A stretch of DNA of 8,614 bases. Source: Nitrospiraceae bacterium (GTDB lineage Bacteria > Nitrospirota > UBA9217). Below, piece after piece: positions 1 through 6,497 of the stretch (position 1 is the first letter of the stretch; each line of letters begins with the position of its first letter). The notes beneath the pieces are model-generated. The model was given only the letters and a program-made list of their open reading frames with translations, ran no database searches and had not been told where the DNA came from. A program made the position numbers and the translations under genes. The stretch lies in the NCBI GenBank assembly GCA_003454665.1, contig DMKB01000124.1, positions 1-8,614 on the forward strand, given 5' to 3'.

Positions 1-188
1 AAAAAACGGAGTATGACTACCGTTTCAAGGCGAAGAACGGAAACGTGTACTGCACGGAACTGGTGCATGAATGCTATAATAAATTGTTTCAGAATGACTT
101 TGAGGACGTGGCAGGGAATACCATCCTTACCCCTGACGGAATCAGGAAGAGCGACAAAGTAGAGTTGGCTATCGAAGTGAAGCATTAA
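1..188 (+). CDS. C-terminal fragment of a YiiX/C92-like permuted papain-fold hydrolase
   Basis: The reading frame enters from the left edge (first whole codon at base 3) and ends at TAA 186-188, giving 61 residues without a start. It contains Y-x-Y-x-F followed by VYCTELVHECY, and later ILTPDGIRKSDKV. This matches the C-terminal part of the YiiX/YebB/YaeF-like family (peptidase C92, a circularly permuted NlpC/P60 papain fold), where the Cys in Y-C-[ST]-E-L-V is the nucleophile and the catalytic His lies upstream, here outside the window. Family members are thought to hydrolyse amide or thioester bonds in cell-envelope or lipid substrates; the substrate here is unknown. The family call rests on one motif and its surroundings, and the N-terminus, any signal peptide and the His cannot be seen. 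Confidence 0.6.
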   Translation, partial: KTEYDYRFKAKNGNVYCTELVHECYNKLFQNDFEDVAGNTILTPDGIRKSDKVELAIEVKH

Positions 189-347
189 GCCTATCACGCC
201 GTGGCGCAGGAGTGCCAGGGCAATACCGCGAATCAATCCAATCGAATGGGGGATTCATACGCTGTCGTCCAAGCTGATAACGTGACCCCGTTCCATGACG
301 CACAATAGCTTCCGCGAATCGCACTGAAAAGGAACAGGAACGATCAC

Positions 348-743
348 ATGCGCCAACTCCGCGATAATCAGGGCTGTTATGTCTGTGGGACGAGCAATCC
401 ATCTGGCCTCGGCGTCATATTCCACGTTGACAACGAGTCAAGAACCATCCAGGGCCGGTTCACCCCTTCCCCGGCATACCAGGGTTTCGAGGGTATCATC
501 CATGGCGGCATTCTTTCCACCCTCCTCGACGAAGCCATGGTAAAACTGGCATTCAGCCTCGGCATTCCCGCCGTGTCAGTGGAAATTACCGTTTCCTTTA
601 AATCACCTGCAGCTCCGGGTGATGAGCTCACGATCACGGGCCGCCTCAATCAGGAGCATCGGCGGCTGATCGAGGCGGAAGCCAAAATAAAGCACAATGC
701 AGTCCTCATTGCCGAAGCAAAGGGCAAGCTGCTGAAAGTATAA
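348..743 (+). CDS. PaaI-family hotdog-fold thioesterase
   Basis: A 131-residue protein of the usual length for a single-domain hotdog acyl-CoA thioesterase, which cleaves acyl-CoA thioesters in the cytoplasm. Family marks are C-x-x-CG-x-x-NPxGLG near the N-terminus (C10, C13, N17, P18), the hotdog helix motif HGGILSTLLDEAM (H52-G-G, with D61 and E62 as probable catalytic acids), and the strand VSVEITVSFKSPAAPGD. The N-terminal Cys pair is common in the PaaI/THEM4-like branch. The ATG at 348 is supported by AGGAA at 336-340, seven bases upstream. It stands alone between the hydrolase fragment (159-bp gap) and rnr (149-bp gap), so context says nothing about its substrate. The family is clear; the specific acyl-CoA is not predictable. 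Confidence 0.85.
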   Translation: MRQLRDNQGCYVCGTSNPSGLGVIFHVDNESRTIQGRFTPSPAYQGFEGIIHGGILSTLLDEAMVKLAFSLGIPAVSVEITVSFKSPAAPGDELTITGRLNQEHRRLIEAEAKIKHNAVLIAEAKGKLLKV

Positions 744-751
744 TTCAGTGA

Positions 752-876
752 ATCAGGAGACAGAAGTCAGGAGTCAGTAGACAGCAAACCGTAGGCAGTA
801 AACAGGAGACAGATTGCAAGTTGAACGCTACAGAAATACCATCCTTTCCTCCTGACTCCTGGCTACTGACTTCTGT
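752..876. repeat. Inverted and direct CAGGAGTCAG-type repeat before rnr
   Basis: The spacer between the thioesterase and rnr is built from short variants of one word. ACAGAAGTCAG at 760-770 is the exact inverse of CTGACTTCTGT at 866-876. TCAGGAGTCAG at 767-777 pairs with CTGACTCCTG at 852-861. CAGGAGACAG occurs directly repeated at 754-763 and 803-812. Transcribed, the arms could form alternative stems around an approximately 70-base loop. There is no U-tract, so it does not look like an intrinsic terminator. Similar GTCAGGAGTCAG strings are, from memory, common intergenic repeats in environmental delta-proteobacterial and Nitrospirota genomes; their role is unknown. Confidence 0.6.
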
Positions 877-892
877 ATTCTAACGACGAACC

Positions 893-3037
893 ATGCCCAT
901 ACCCAGCAAACAGCTCATCTCGCGCATCAAAGCCAAAATCGGCAGGCCCATGCTGATCAAGGAGTTGATCCGACAGCTCAAGCTCACCGCAGCAGAGCGC
1001 CCGCTCCTCAAACGCACGCTCTCCGAACTCGTGCTTGCCGGCGAAATCATCAAGACACGGGGTAACCGCTACGGCCTCGCCGAAAAAATGGACCTCGAGA
1101 CCGGGACATTCCAGGCTCATCCGAGCGGCTTCGGGTTCGTCATTCCAGATAAAAAGAACGTTTCTGATATTTATATTTCCGCACGAAGCCGACTGGATGC
1201 CATGGACCGCGACCGGGTCGTGGTGCGCGTATCGGAACAGCGGGGCAGGAAAAAGGCAACCGGGAAGCGCGAAGGTACGGTTGTGCGCATTCTCCAGAGA
1301 GCCCATGTAAAAATGGTCGGTACCTATGAGTTATCCGAAACACAGCCTGCTGAATTCGGGTTCGTCGTCTCCTCAAATCCGAGGATTACCCAGGACCTGT
1401 TCATCAGCCATGAAAACAGGGGCGCCGCACAGCATGGCGATATCGTCTCCGCAGAGATCGTTTCGTACCCGATGCGGGGGAGGCCGCCTCAGGGCAGAAT
1501 CACCCGTGTCATCGGGAAACCCGGTCAGGCCGGCATCGAAGCGGAGTTGATCATCGATGAATATGATCTCCCCACCGACTTTTCCACCGGTGCCACCGAG
1601 GAGGCATCGAACATTCCGCAGGAGGTCCCTTCTGCCATGGGCAGGGCCAGACGGGATCTCAGAAACCTGCCGAGCGTTACCATCGACGGCGAAACAGCAA
1701 AAGATTTTGATGATGCTATCTCCATCGAGCGACTAAAGAGTGGATACCGACTCTGGGTCCACATCGCTGACGTTGCCCAGTATGTCCGTGAAGGGACCTT
1801 CCTTGACGACGAGGCGTACCAGCGCGGCACGAGCGTGTATCTGCCTGATCGGGCCATCCCCATGCTGCCCACGCCGCTCTCGAACGGCATATGCAGTCTG
1901 AATCCGGGCGTGGACCGGTTAACGCTTACCGTGGAGATGTCTATCGGGAAGAACGGCAGTATCCTGAACTATGACATCTACGAGAGCCTCATCAAGAGCA
2001 AAAAACGCATGACCTATACCGAGGTCCGCGAGATCATCGTGGACAAAGACCCCGTCCGGAGAAAGGGCAACCCCGGCCTGGTCGAACTCTTTGAACTCAT
2101 GGAAGAACTCATGGAAGTACTTCGTGCCCGCCGGGCGAAACGCGGTAGTATCGATTTTGACCTGCCGGAGCCCCAGATCGTCCTCGACCTCCAGGGGCGC
2201 ATCAGCGACATTATACGGGCCGAGAGAAACAAGGCGCATCAGATCGTAGAAGAATTCATGCTCGTGGCGAACGAAACCGTGGCCGGCCACATCGAAAAAA
2301 AGAACATTCCCTTTCTCTACCGCATCCATGAAGAACCCGACGAGGACAAAGCGGCTGAACTCGTCGATTTTCTTTCTGCACTGGGTGTCCAGATTCCACC
2401 GGGAAAAGGGCTGAAGCCGGCCCATCTCAGAAAAGTGATCGCGCAGGTAAAAGATACTCCTGAAGAAGCGCTGGTGAATACCGTCCTGCTCCGGTCCATG
2501 AAGCAGGCCAGGTACGCGACGGAAAACCTTGGGCACTTCGGCCTTGCGGCAAAAACATACACCCACTTCACCTCGCCGATCAGGCGGTATCCCGATCTCA
2601 TTGTCCACCGGATAGTGAAATCAGGATTACACAAAAAGACCAAATCCGGCATGGACGCCGAACATCTGGCCGAGGTTCTTCCGGGTATTACCGCTCATTG
2701 TTCACAGCGGGAACGCACCGCCATGGAGGCGGAGCGGGATGTGATCACGATGCTGAAGCTCCAGTTCATGAAAGATAAACTCGGGAAAACCTATGACGGG
2801 ATCATTACGGGCGTAACCCAGTTCGGATTATTCGTGCAGCTGAGCGGACTGTTCGTCGAAGGACTGGTCCATATCTCGACACTTGCTGACGACTACTACC
2901 ACCTCATCGAAAAAAAGCACTGTCTCCTGGGCGAGCGAACAAAACGCGTCTTCCGCCTCGGCGACACCGTACGCGTCAGCATTGACCGGGTCGACCGTGA
3001 GCGGAAGCGAATAGACTTTTCACTGGTGAAAAAATAA
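893..3037 (+). CDS. rnr: Ribonuclease R (RNB-family 3'-5' exoribonuclease)
   Basis: A complete 714-residue RNase R, the processive hydrolytic 3'-5' exoribonuclease that degrades structured RNA and takes part in rRNA and tmRNA-linked decay. Domains in order: N-terminal winged helix (about 1-65), cold-shock domain 1 (about 68-130, with HPSGFGFVIP), cold-shock domain 2 (about 140-225, with AEFGFVVSS), RNB catalytic domain (about 245-600) and a C-terminal S1 domain (about 631-712). The metal-binding acidic cluster is intact: TIDGETAKDFDD gives D265, D271, D273 and D274. Y541 and the YTHFTSPIRRYPDL segment (556-569) supply the other active-site residues. The protein stops right after the S1 domain and lacks the Lys-rich tail of the approximately 813-residue E. 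coli enzyme. No clear Shine-Dalgarno precedes ATG 893, but the winged helix begins directly there, which supports this start. It converges with the phosphoesterase gene 49 bp downstream. Confidence 0.96.
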   Translation: MPIPSKQLISRIKAKIGRPMLIKELIRQLKLTAAERPLLKRTLSELVLAGEIIKTRGNRYGLAEKMDLETGTFQAHPSGFGFVIPDKKNVSDIYISARSRLDAMDRDRVVVRVSEQRGRKKATGKREGTVVRILQRAHVKMVGTYELSETQPAEFGFVVSSNPRITQDLFISHENRGAAQHGDIVSAEIVSYPMRGRPPQGRITRVIGKPGQAGIEAELIIDEYDLPTDFSTGATEEASNIPQEVPSAMGRARRDLRNLPSVTIDGETAKDFDDAISIERLKSGYRLWVHIADVAQYVREGTFLDDEAYQRGTSVYLPDRAIPMLPTPLSNGICSLNPGVDRLTLTVEMSIGKNGSILNYDIYESLIKSKKRMTYTEVREIIVDKDPVRRKGNPGLVELFELMEELMEVLRARRAKRGSIDFDLPEPQIVLDLQGRISDIIRAERNKAHQIVEEFMLVANETVAGHIEKKNIPFLYRIHEEPDEDKAAELVDFLSALGVQIPPGKGLKPAHLRKVIAQVKDTPEEALVNTVLLRSMKQARYATENLGHFGLAAKTYTHFTSPIRRYPDLIVHRIVKSGLHKKTKSGMDAEHLAEVLPGITAHCSQRERTAMEAERDVITMLKLQFMKDKLGKTYDGIITGVTQFGLFVQLSGLFVEGLVHISTLADDYYHLIEKKHCLLGERTKRVFRLGDTVRVSIDRVDRERKRIDFSLVKK

Positions 3038-3104
3038 TACGAAGATGTATCGCGGCGCACCGCTGCAATCCCGCCCAGGAAATTCTCTACAACAAAATCT
3101 TCGT
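3029..3104 (-). terminator. Possible long-loop terminator of the metallophosphoesterase transcript
   Basis: On the - strand ACGAAGAT (3104-3097, in the last codons of the phosphoesterase) is inverted as ATCTTCGT (3046-3039) and is followed at once by ATTATTTTTT (3038-3029). An inner 4-bp hairpin (GCGG/CCGC, 3052-3063) lies in the loop. A T-tract directly after an 8-bp stem fits an intrinsic terminator, but the 50-base loop is much longer than usual and the left arm lies in coding sequence, so this is weak. Confidence 0.25.
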
Positions 3105-4106
3105 CTCCCGGTCCTCTTCACTCAGCCCCTCACTATAGGAAGCAATGGCGTGCGGATTGTCTCGGTCATAGGTGCGCGCGTAGGGATTCGCCAGAAGAAG
3201 CTCCCGGGCGCGAAGTACCATGGTGCGGTCGCTCAATGCTATGTTCTTCACGTGTATTCCCTTTCTGCCTATGGTAAACACTCTGAACGCACAGGGATAG
3301 CTGACAATAGCGGGGTCGGACACGAAGGTTATCCTCCCCACCGTTTCCACGCGAGAGGAATGATGATGGCCTGATATCACGAGCCGTACATTCCGATGAC
3401 GCGCGAGCAGTTTTTTTACCTTGTCATGGTTTTTTACCATCCAGAGAGACCATTCCGGAGTTAGATCCTTCGGTGTCGTCGGATGCAGGAGCTGGTGCGT
3501 TGCCACGATGATGAGCTTTTTCCCCCTGTTTGCTTCAAGTTCCCGCTTGAGCCAGCGAAGGCGGCCCGGAAAGGCCTCTCCCTGCGGTTGTCCGTCCATG
3601 GTCACGTCGAATCCTATGAAGCGAACGCCCCGAACAGGATTGAAAGCCCATGACGACCTGCCCGGTCGTAGTCCCCTGCCCTTCCATATCCGCAGATATT
3701 CATCTCTCCCGAGCGTGGACGAGCCCGGTATTGGAGAGACTTCTGTATTCCCCAGCAGAACGTAGTAGGGAACATCGAGTTGCGCGACCCATCTCCGAAA
3801 TACCTTCAGGGATTCCCGGTCATGGGGACCGGCATGTATCTGGTCGCCGCCGAACACAATGAAATCCAGCTTCGGCAGCCTTCCGACCTGGCGGAGCGCA
3901 TCAATAAAGAGAGCAACGCTTTTTTTGCGGTGCTGCCAGGAATTTGTTCCGTCCACATCGAGATGGAGGTCGGTAATATGGGCAAAACTGAATCCCGGCA
4001 CCGTTGCCGCGTCAGCGAAGGGAATGAACAGTTGACCCAGGGCAGAGAGACCACAGGCGCTGACGCCGGCGACGGCAATCCCTTTTATGAATTCACGCCT
4101 CTTCAC
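3087..4106 (-). CDS. Tat-exported calcineurin-like metallophosphoesterase
   Basis: A 339-residue metal-dependent phosphoesterase, probably exported folded to the periplasm. The N-terminus reads VKRREFIKG followed by a hydrophobic stretch and ADAA, a twin-arginine (Tat) signal. The fold motifs follow in order: DLH (D46, H48), GGDQ (D88), GNTE (N120), ATHQ (H204) and GHHH (H247, H249). The usual GNH[DE] motif is GNTE here, so the conserved His that normally assists catalysis is Thr121. The substrate is unknown; phosphodiesters or nucleotides are the usual range for the family. I chose GTG at 4106 because it places the twin arginines at residues 3-4. The frame stays open to another GTG at 4211 (374 residues) with an ATG at 4151, and none has a good Shine-Dalgarno, so the start is uncertain. 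It lies downstream of lolD on the same strand and may share its transcript. Confidence 0.85.
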   Translation of the reverse strand: MKRREFIKGIAVAGVSACGLSALGQLFIPFADAATVPGFSFAHITDLHLDVDGTNSWQHRKKSVALFIDALRQVGRLPKLDFIVFGGDQIHAGPHDRESLKVFRRWVAQLDVPYYVLLGNTEVSPIPGSSTLGRDEYLRIWKGRGLRPGRSSWAFNPVRGVRFIGFDVTMDGQPQGEAFPGRLRWLKRELEANRGKKLIIVATHQLLHPTTPKDLTPEWSLWMVKNHDKVKKLLARHRNVRLVISGHHHSSRVETVGRITFVSDPAIVSYPCAFRVFTIGRKGIHVKNIALSDRTMVLRARELLLANPYARTYDRDNPHAIASYSEGLSEEDRETKILL

Positions 4107-4220
4107 TCTGAAAAGGTGACATATTCCCGTCTGTCTGTCAAGGGTCGGCATGAGGCATGAAGTCGGGCAGGGAGAGCGGGTTGTGCCGGAGAAGGGGGAA
4201 GGCAGGCACACGACAAGGTG

Positions 4221-4910
4221 CTAGGTCATGGTCTGCGGAGTGAGCGTACCATCGGTCATTCGCAATACCCGGTCAGCACGAACAGCGAGCTTATCGTTAT
4301 GTGTCACGATAACGAAGGTAACGCCTTTTTTTCTGTTGATGTCCTTCAAGAGATCGTGGATGTTCTCGCCGGTATGGGAATCAAGGTTTCCCGTAGGTTC
4401 ATCGGCCAGGACAACGTCGGGATTGACGACAAGGGCCCGGGCAACAGCCACGCGCTGTTGCTCTCCGCCTGAAAGCTCTCCGGGCCGGTGATGGAGACGT
4501 CTGCCAAGACCGACCTCGTCCAGCAGTACGGTCGCGGCTTCTGCCGCCTCTTCCCTGTCGACGCGACGGATGAGGGCGGGCATCATGACATTCTCCAAAG
4601 CGGTGAATTCCGGAAGCAGATGATGAAACTGGAACACAAAGCCGACCCGTTCGTTCCGAAAGCGCGCAATACCGTCGTTGCTCAGCGAATAGACGTCCAG
4701 ATCGCCGTACAGGACCTTTCCTTCACTCGGTCTTTCCAGACCGCCGATAATGTGGAGAAGCGTGCTTTTCCCCACACCGGAAGCGCCCACCACGGCAAGC
4801 ATCTCGCCCATCCGGATGTCGAGGTCAATGCCGTCGATAACATGGAGCGCCTCCGCGCCGCTCTGGAACGTTTTTCGAAGCTGCGTTATTTGAATACGGT
4901 TCTGTGCGAT
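4221..4910 (-). CDS. lolD: LolD, ATPase of the lipoprotein-releasing ABC transporter
   Basis: Cytoplasmic ATPase that powers the LolCDE-type complex moving outer-membrane lipoproteins from the inner membrane to the carrier LolA. From the start chosen here it has 229 residues, the usual LolD size. Motifs: Walker A GASGVGKS (42-49), Q-loop with the LolD hallmark FQFHHLLPEFTALENV (Q94), signature LSGGEQQR (146-153), Walker B VVLADE (166-171) and switch His204. The first ATG in frame (4811) would delete 33 residues, including IQITQLRKTFQSG and VIDGIDLDI, which are conserved LolD N-terminal sequence. No ATG, GTG or TTG lies between the upstream stop codon and 4811. An ATC at 4910-4908 sits six bases after AGGGAG and gives a protein beginning (M/I)AQNRIQITQL. 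The true start is therefore either a rare ATC codon or an ATG altered by one base (assembly error or mutation). Identity is certain; the start is inferred. Confidence 0.93.
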   Translation of the reverse strand: MAQNRIQITQLRKTFQSGAEALHVIDGIDLDIRMGEMLAVVGASGVGKSTLLHIIGGLERPSEGKVLYGDLDVYSLSNDGIARFRNERVGFVFQFHHLLPEFTALENVMMPALIRRVDREEAAEAATVLLDEVGLGRRLHHRPGELSGGEQQRVAVARALVVNPDVVLADEPTGNLDSHTGENIHDLLKDINRKKGVTFVIVTHNDKLAVRADRVLRMTDGTLTPQTMT

Positions 4911-4916
4911 TGTGTG

Positions 4917-4922
4917 CTCCCT
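4917..4922 (-). promoter_or_regulatory. Shine-Dalgarno for lolD, overlapping the upstream stop codon
   Basis: AGGGAG on the - strand shares its first two bases with the TAG stop of the small membrane protein (4923-4921). It stands six bases before the ATC at 4910, correct spacing for initiation there and too far from any other in-frame candidate (ATT at 4895 or ATG at 4811). The overlap suggests lolD translation is coupled to that of the small protein. Confidence 0.7.
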
Positions 4923-5142
4923 ACTTGTCCCGCTTCTTCAGTTTTTCCACGGTCTTCTCCCGCACATCTTCGGCCGTATCTTCGATGTCCTCTTTTACAT
5001 CTTCAGCCTTGTCGCCCATACCACGCAGCCATTTCCCTGCAGAATCTAGGAGATCGCCGCCGCCCACAAGAATGAAACCGAGGATCAACACGGCAATAAA
5101 CACAAGAGTCATGATAAATCGCTTCAGTCTGCCAATCAGCAT
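4921..5142 (-). CDS. Small membrane-anchored protein with an 11-residue charged repeat, unknown function
   Basis: A 73-residue protein I cannot assign to a named family. Residues 1-8 are basic, residues about 9-28 form one hydrophobic membrane segment, and a GGGD turn leads into a charged C-terminal half. That half holds two adjacent 11-residue units, AEDVKEDIEDT (46-56) and AEDVREKTVEK (57-67), followed by LKKRDK. Such a hendecad pattern favours a long amphipathic helix or coiled coil and resembles LEA/YtxH-like small proteins, but this likeness is only in pattern. By the positive-inside rule the short basic N-terminus would be cytoplasmic and the helix periplasmic, though the basic C-terminal tail makes this uncertain. 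The start is ATG 5142, five bases after AGGAGG; the GTG at 5148 overlaps that ribosome site. It sits between the Lol permease and lolD, and its stop overlaps the lolD ribosome site, so a link to lipoprotein export is plausible but unproven. Confidence 0.75.
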   Translation of the reverse strand: MLIGRLKRFIMTLVFIAVLILGFILVGGGDLLDSAGKWLRGMGDKAEDVKEDIEDTAEDVREKTVEKLKKRDK

Positions 5143-5147
5143 ATGCA

Positions 5148-5153
5148 CCTCCT
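5148..5153 (-). promoter_or_regulatory. Strong Shine-Dalgarno fixing the small membrane protein start
   Basis: AGGAGG on the - strand lies five bases before ATG 5142. It overlaps the in-frame GTG at 5148-5146, which rules that codon out as the start. It is the best ribosome binding site in the window, which argues that this small ORF is a real and well-translated gene. Confidence 0.8.
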
Positions 5154-5223
5154 CGAAAAATGTACTTTTTCACCGCGCCTTCATGTTCATCGATGTCGGA
5201 AAGTACGCGATGGTCGTTACGCG

Positions 5224-5242
5224 CCATGATTACCGATCATGG
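5224..5242. other. Perfect 7-bp hairpin downstream of the Lol permease gene
   Basis: CCATGAT (5224-5230) and ATCATGG (5236-5242) flank a five-base loop, starting 16 bases past the permease stop codon in the transcription direction. No T-tract follows on the - strand, so it is not a standard intrinsic terminator. It could stabilise or process the mRNA between the permease and the small membrane protein, or be chance. Confidence 0.4.
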
Positions 5243-5258
5243 TCCGGGATTGCCGCCC

Positions 5259-6488
5259 TTATTCGTATCGCAGAACCTCAACGGCGTCCTCCCCTGCTGC
5301 CTTCCACGAGGGATAGAGTGTCGCTAAAAAACTGATCCCAAGGGCCGTAAACGAGATAAACAGGACATCCCATCCGTTTATGGAAAAGGGCAGATGGCTC
5401 AGCTGATAAACGTCTTCAGGCAGTGGAAGCGCTTCACTCAGCAGCGTCACCAGGCCGTATCCCGCGAAAGACCCCACGAGGGTGCCGCCGACGCCGATAA
5501 TGAGCCCGGCAAACATGAATATTTTCATGATGCTGCCGTTGGTAGCTCCCATGGACTTCAGGATGGCGACTTCACGGCTTTTTTCCATCACGAGCATGGT
5601 GAGGGTCCCGATGATATTGAACGATGCGACCACGATAAAAAGAATTACAAGCATCAGCATCAAAATCTTCTCGAGCTTGAGCGCGGAAAAAAAGTTCTTG
5701 TTAATTTCCATCCAGGTCTGGGTATAGTAGAGAAAACCGATTGTTTCGATGATGGATGCAGCGATCTCATCGGCCCGATACACATCGTCAACGCGGACCT
5801 GGATCCCCGTAATGCGTCCTGACATGCCGAAAAATTTCTGGGCGGAAGCGAGCGAGGTATAAACAAAACTGGTATTGTAATCGTACATTCCCGCGTCGAA
5901 TACGCCGACGAGTTCGAATTTCCGCATTTTGGGGATCATTCCGAGAGCGGATTCCTCTCCGATCGGATTCACCAGGGTGACCGTGTCACCGATATTGGCG
6001 CCGAACCTTCGGGCTAGTTCCTTGCCGATGACGATACCGGGCCGCGATCGGCCGGTACCGCGAAGATCAAGGATGTCTCCCTCGATGATGTTCTTCTTGA
6101 CGCCCGTGACCTTGCCTTCTGTCCGGGGGTCGATGCCCCGCACGTAGACGCCCTGCATGCGATCGTTGGCCGTCAGCATCCCCTGATTAAACGTAAACGG
6201 CGTGGTAGCCTCTACGCGCGGTATTTTTTCTATTGTTTGCTGCAGCGCTGCTTGATTTTTTACACTGATCCCTGTTGACTGCAGGACCATTACATGGGGG
6301 ATGGCGGAGAGGATCTTGTCTTTGAAATGGTTCTGAAATCCCGTCATACCAGCAAGCATGACAATGGACACGATCACCACGAGCATCACGCCAACAAGGG
6401 AAATAACGGTGTACAGCGACAGCGTACCGTAGCGCTTTTTTGTTTTGAGGTAGCGGAGGCTGACGAATATTTCGTAAGGAAGTTTCAT
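5259..6488 (-). CDS. lolC: LolC/LolE-type lipoprotein-releasing permease
   Basis: A 409-residue inner-membrane subunit of the Lol ABC transporter, of full family length. It starts MKLPYEIFVSLRYL, the typical LolC/E N-terminus with its conserved RYL. Membrane helices are at about 23-47, 274-301, 321-350 and 372-393. The MacB-like periplasmic domain lies between the first two (about 50-265). MEKSREVAILKSMGAT (301-316) is the cytoplasmic coupling region that contacts the ATPase, and LYPSWKAA...VEVLRYE is the usual C-terminus. Only one permease is present, so a homodimer with two LolD copies is likely unless a second gene lies elsewhere. LolC, LolE and LolF cannot be separated reliably from sequence alone, so the symbol is provisional. 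ATG 6488 fits the family N-terminus, but only a weak A-rich site precedes it. lysS lies 221 bp upstream on the same strand. Confidence 0.93.
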   Translation of the reverse strand: MKLPYEIFVSLRYLKTKKRYGTLSLYTVISLVGVMLVVIVSIVMLAGMTGFQNHFKDKILSAIPHVMVLQSTGISVKNQAALQQTIEKIPRVEATTPFTFNQGMLTANDRMQGVYVRGIDPRTEGKVTGVKKNIIEGDILDLRGTGRSRPGIVIGKELARRFGANIGDTVTLVNPIGEESALGMIPKMRKFELVGVFDAGMYDYNTSFVYTSLASAQKFFGMSGRITGIQVRVDDVYRADEIAASIIETIGFLYYTQTWMEINKNFFSALKLEKILMLMLVILFIVVASFNIIGTLTMLVMEKSREVAILKSMGATNGSIMKIFMFAGLIIGVGGTLVGSFAGYGLVTLLSEALPLPEDVYQLSHLPFSINGWDVLFISFTALGISFLATLYPSWKAAGEDAVEVLRYE

Positions 6489-6497
6489 AGTAAATAC

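Noticed and set aside
1919..2608. A 229-codon open frame on the - strand opposite rnr
   Set aside because: It is antisense to the RNase R catalytic domain, where the sense strand shows intact motifs; no recognisable protein features.
3738..3750. 13-base match GACTTCTGTATTC shared with 868-880 in the rnr leader repeat, overlapping the GNTE codons
   Set aside because: Tempting as a sign of repeat insertion altering the motif, but about one 13-base match is expected by chance in a window this size, and the reading frame is undisturbed.
4107..4211. 35-codon N-terminal extension of the metallophosphoesterase to GTG 4211
   Set aside because: It would place 35 extra residues, not typical of a Tat signal, before the twin-arginine motif. 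It remains possible, since no start has a clear ribosome site.
5003..5227. 74-codon frame on the - strand overlapping the small membrane protein
   Set aside because: It lacks a ribosome site, overlaps the well-supported 73-residue gene in another frame, and shows no domain.
5224..5242. Hairpin after the Lol permease as an intrinsic terminator
   Set aside because: No T-tract follows on the - strand; kept only as a structure.
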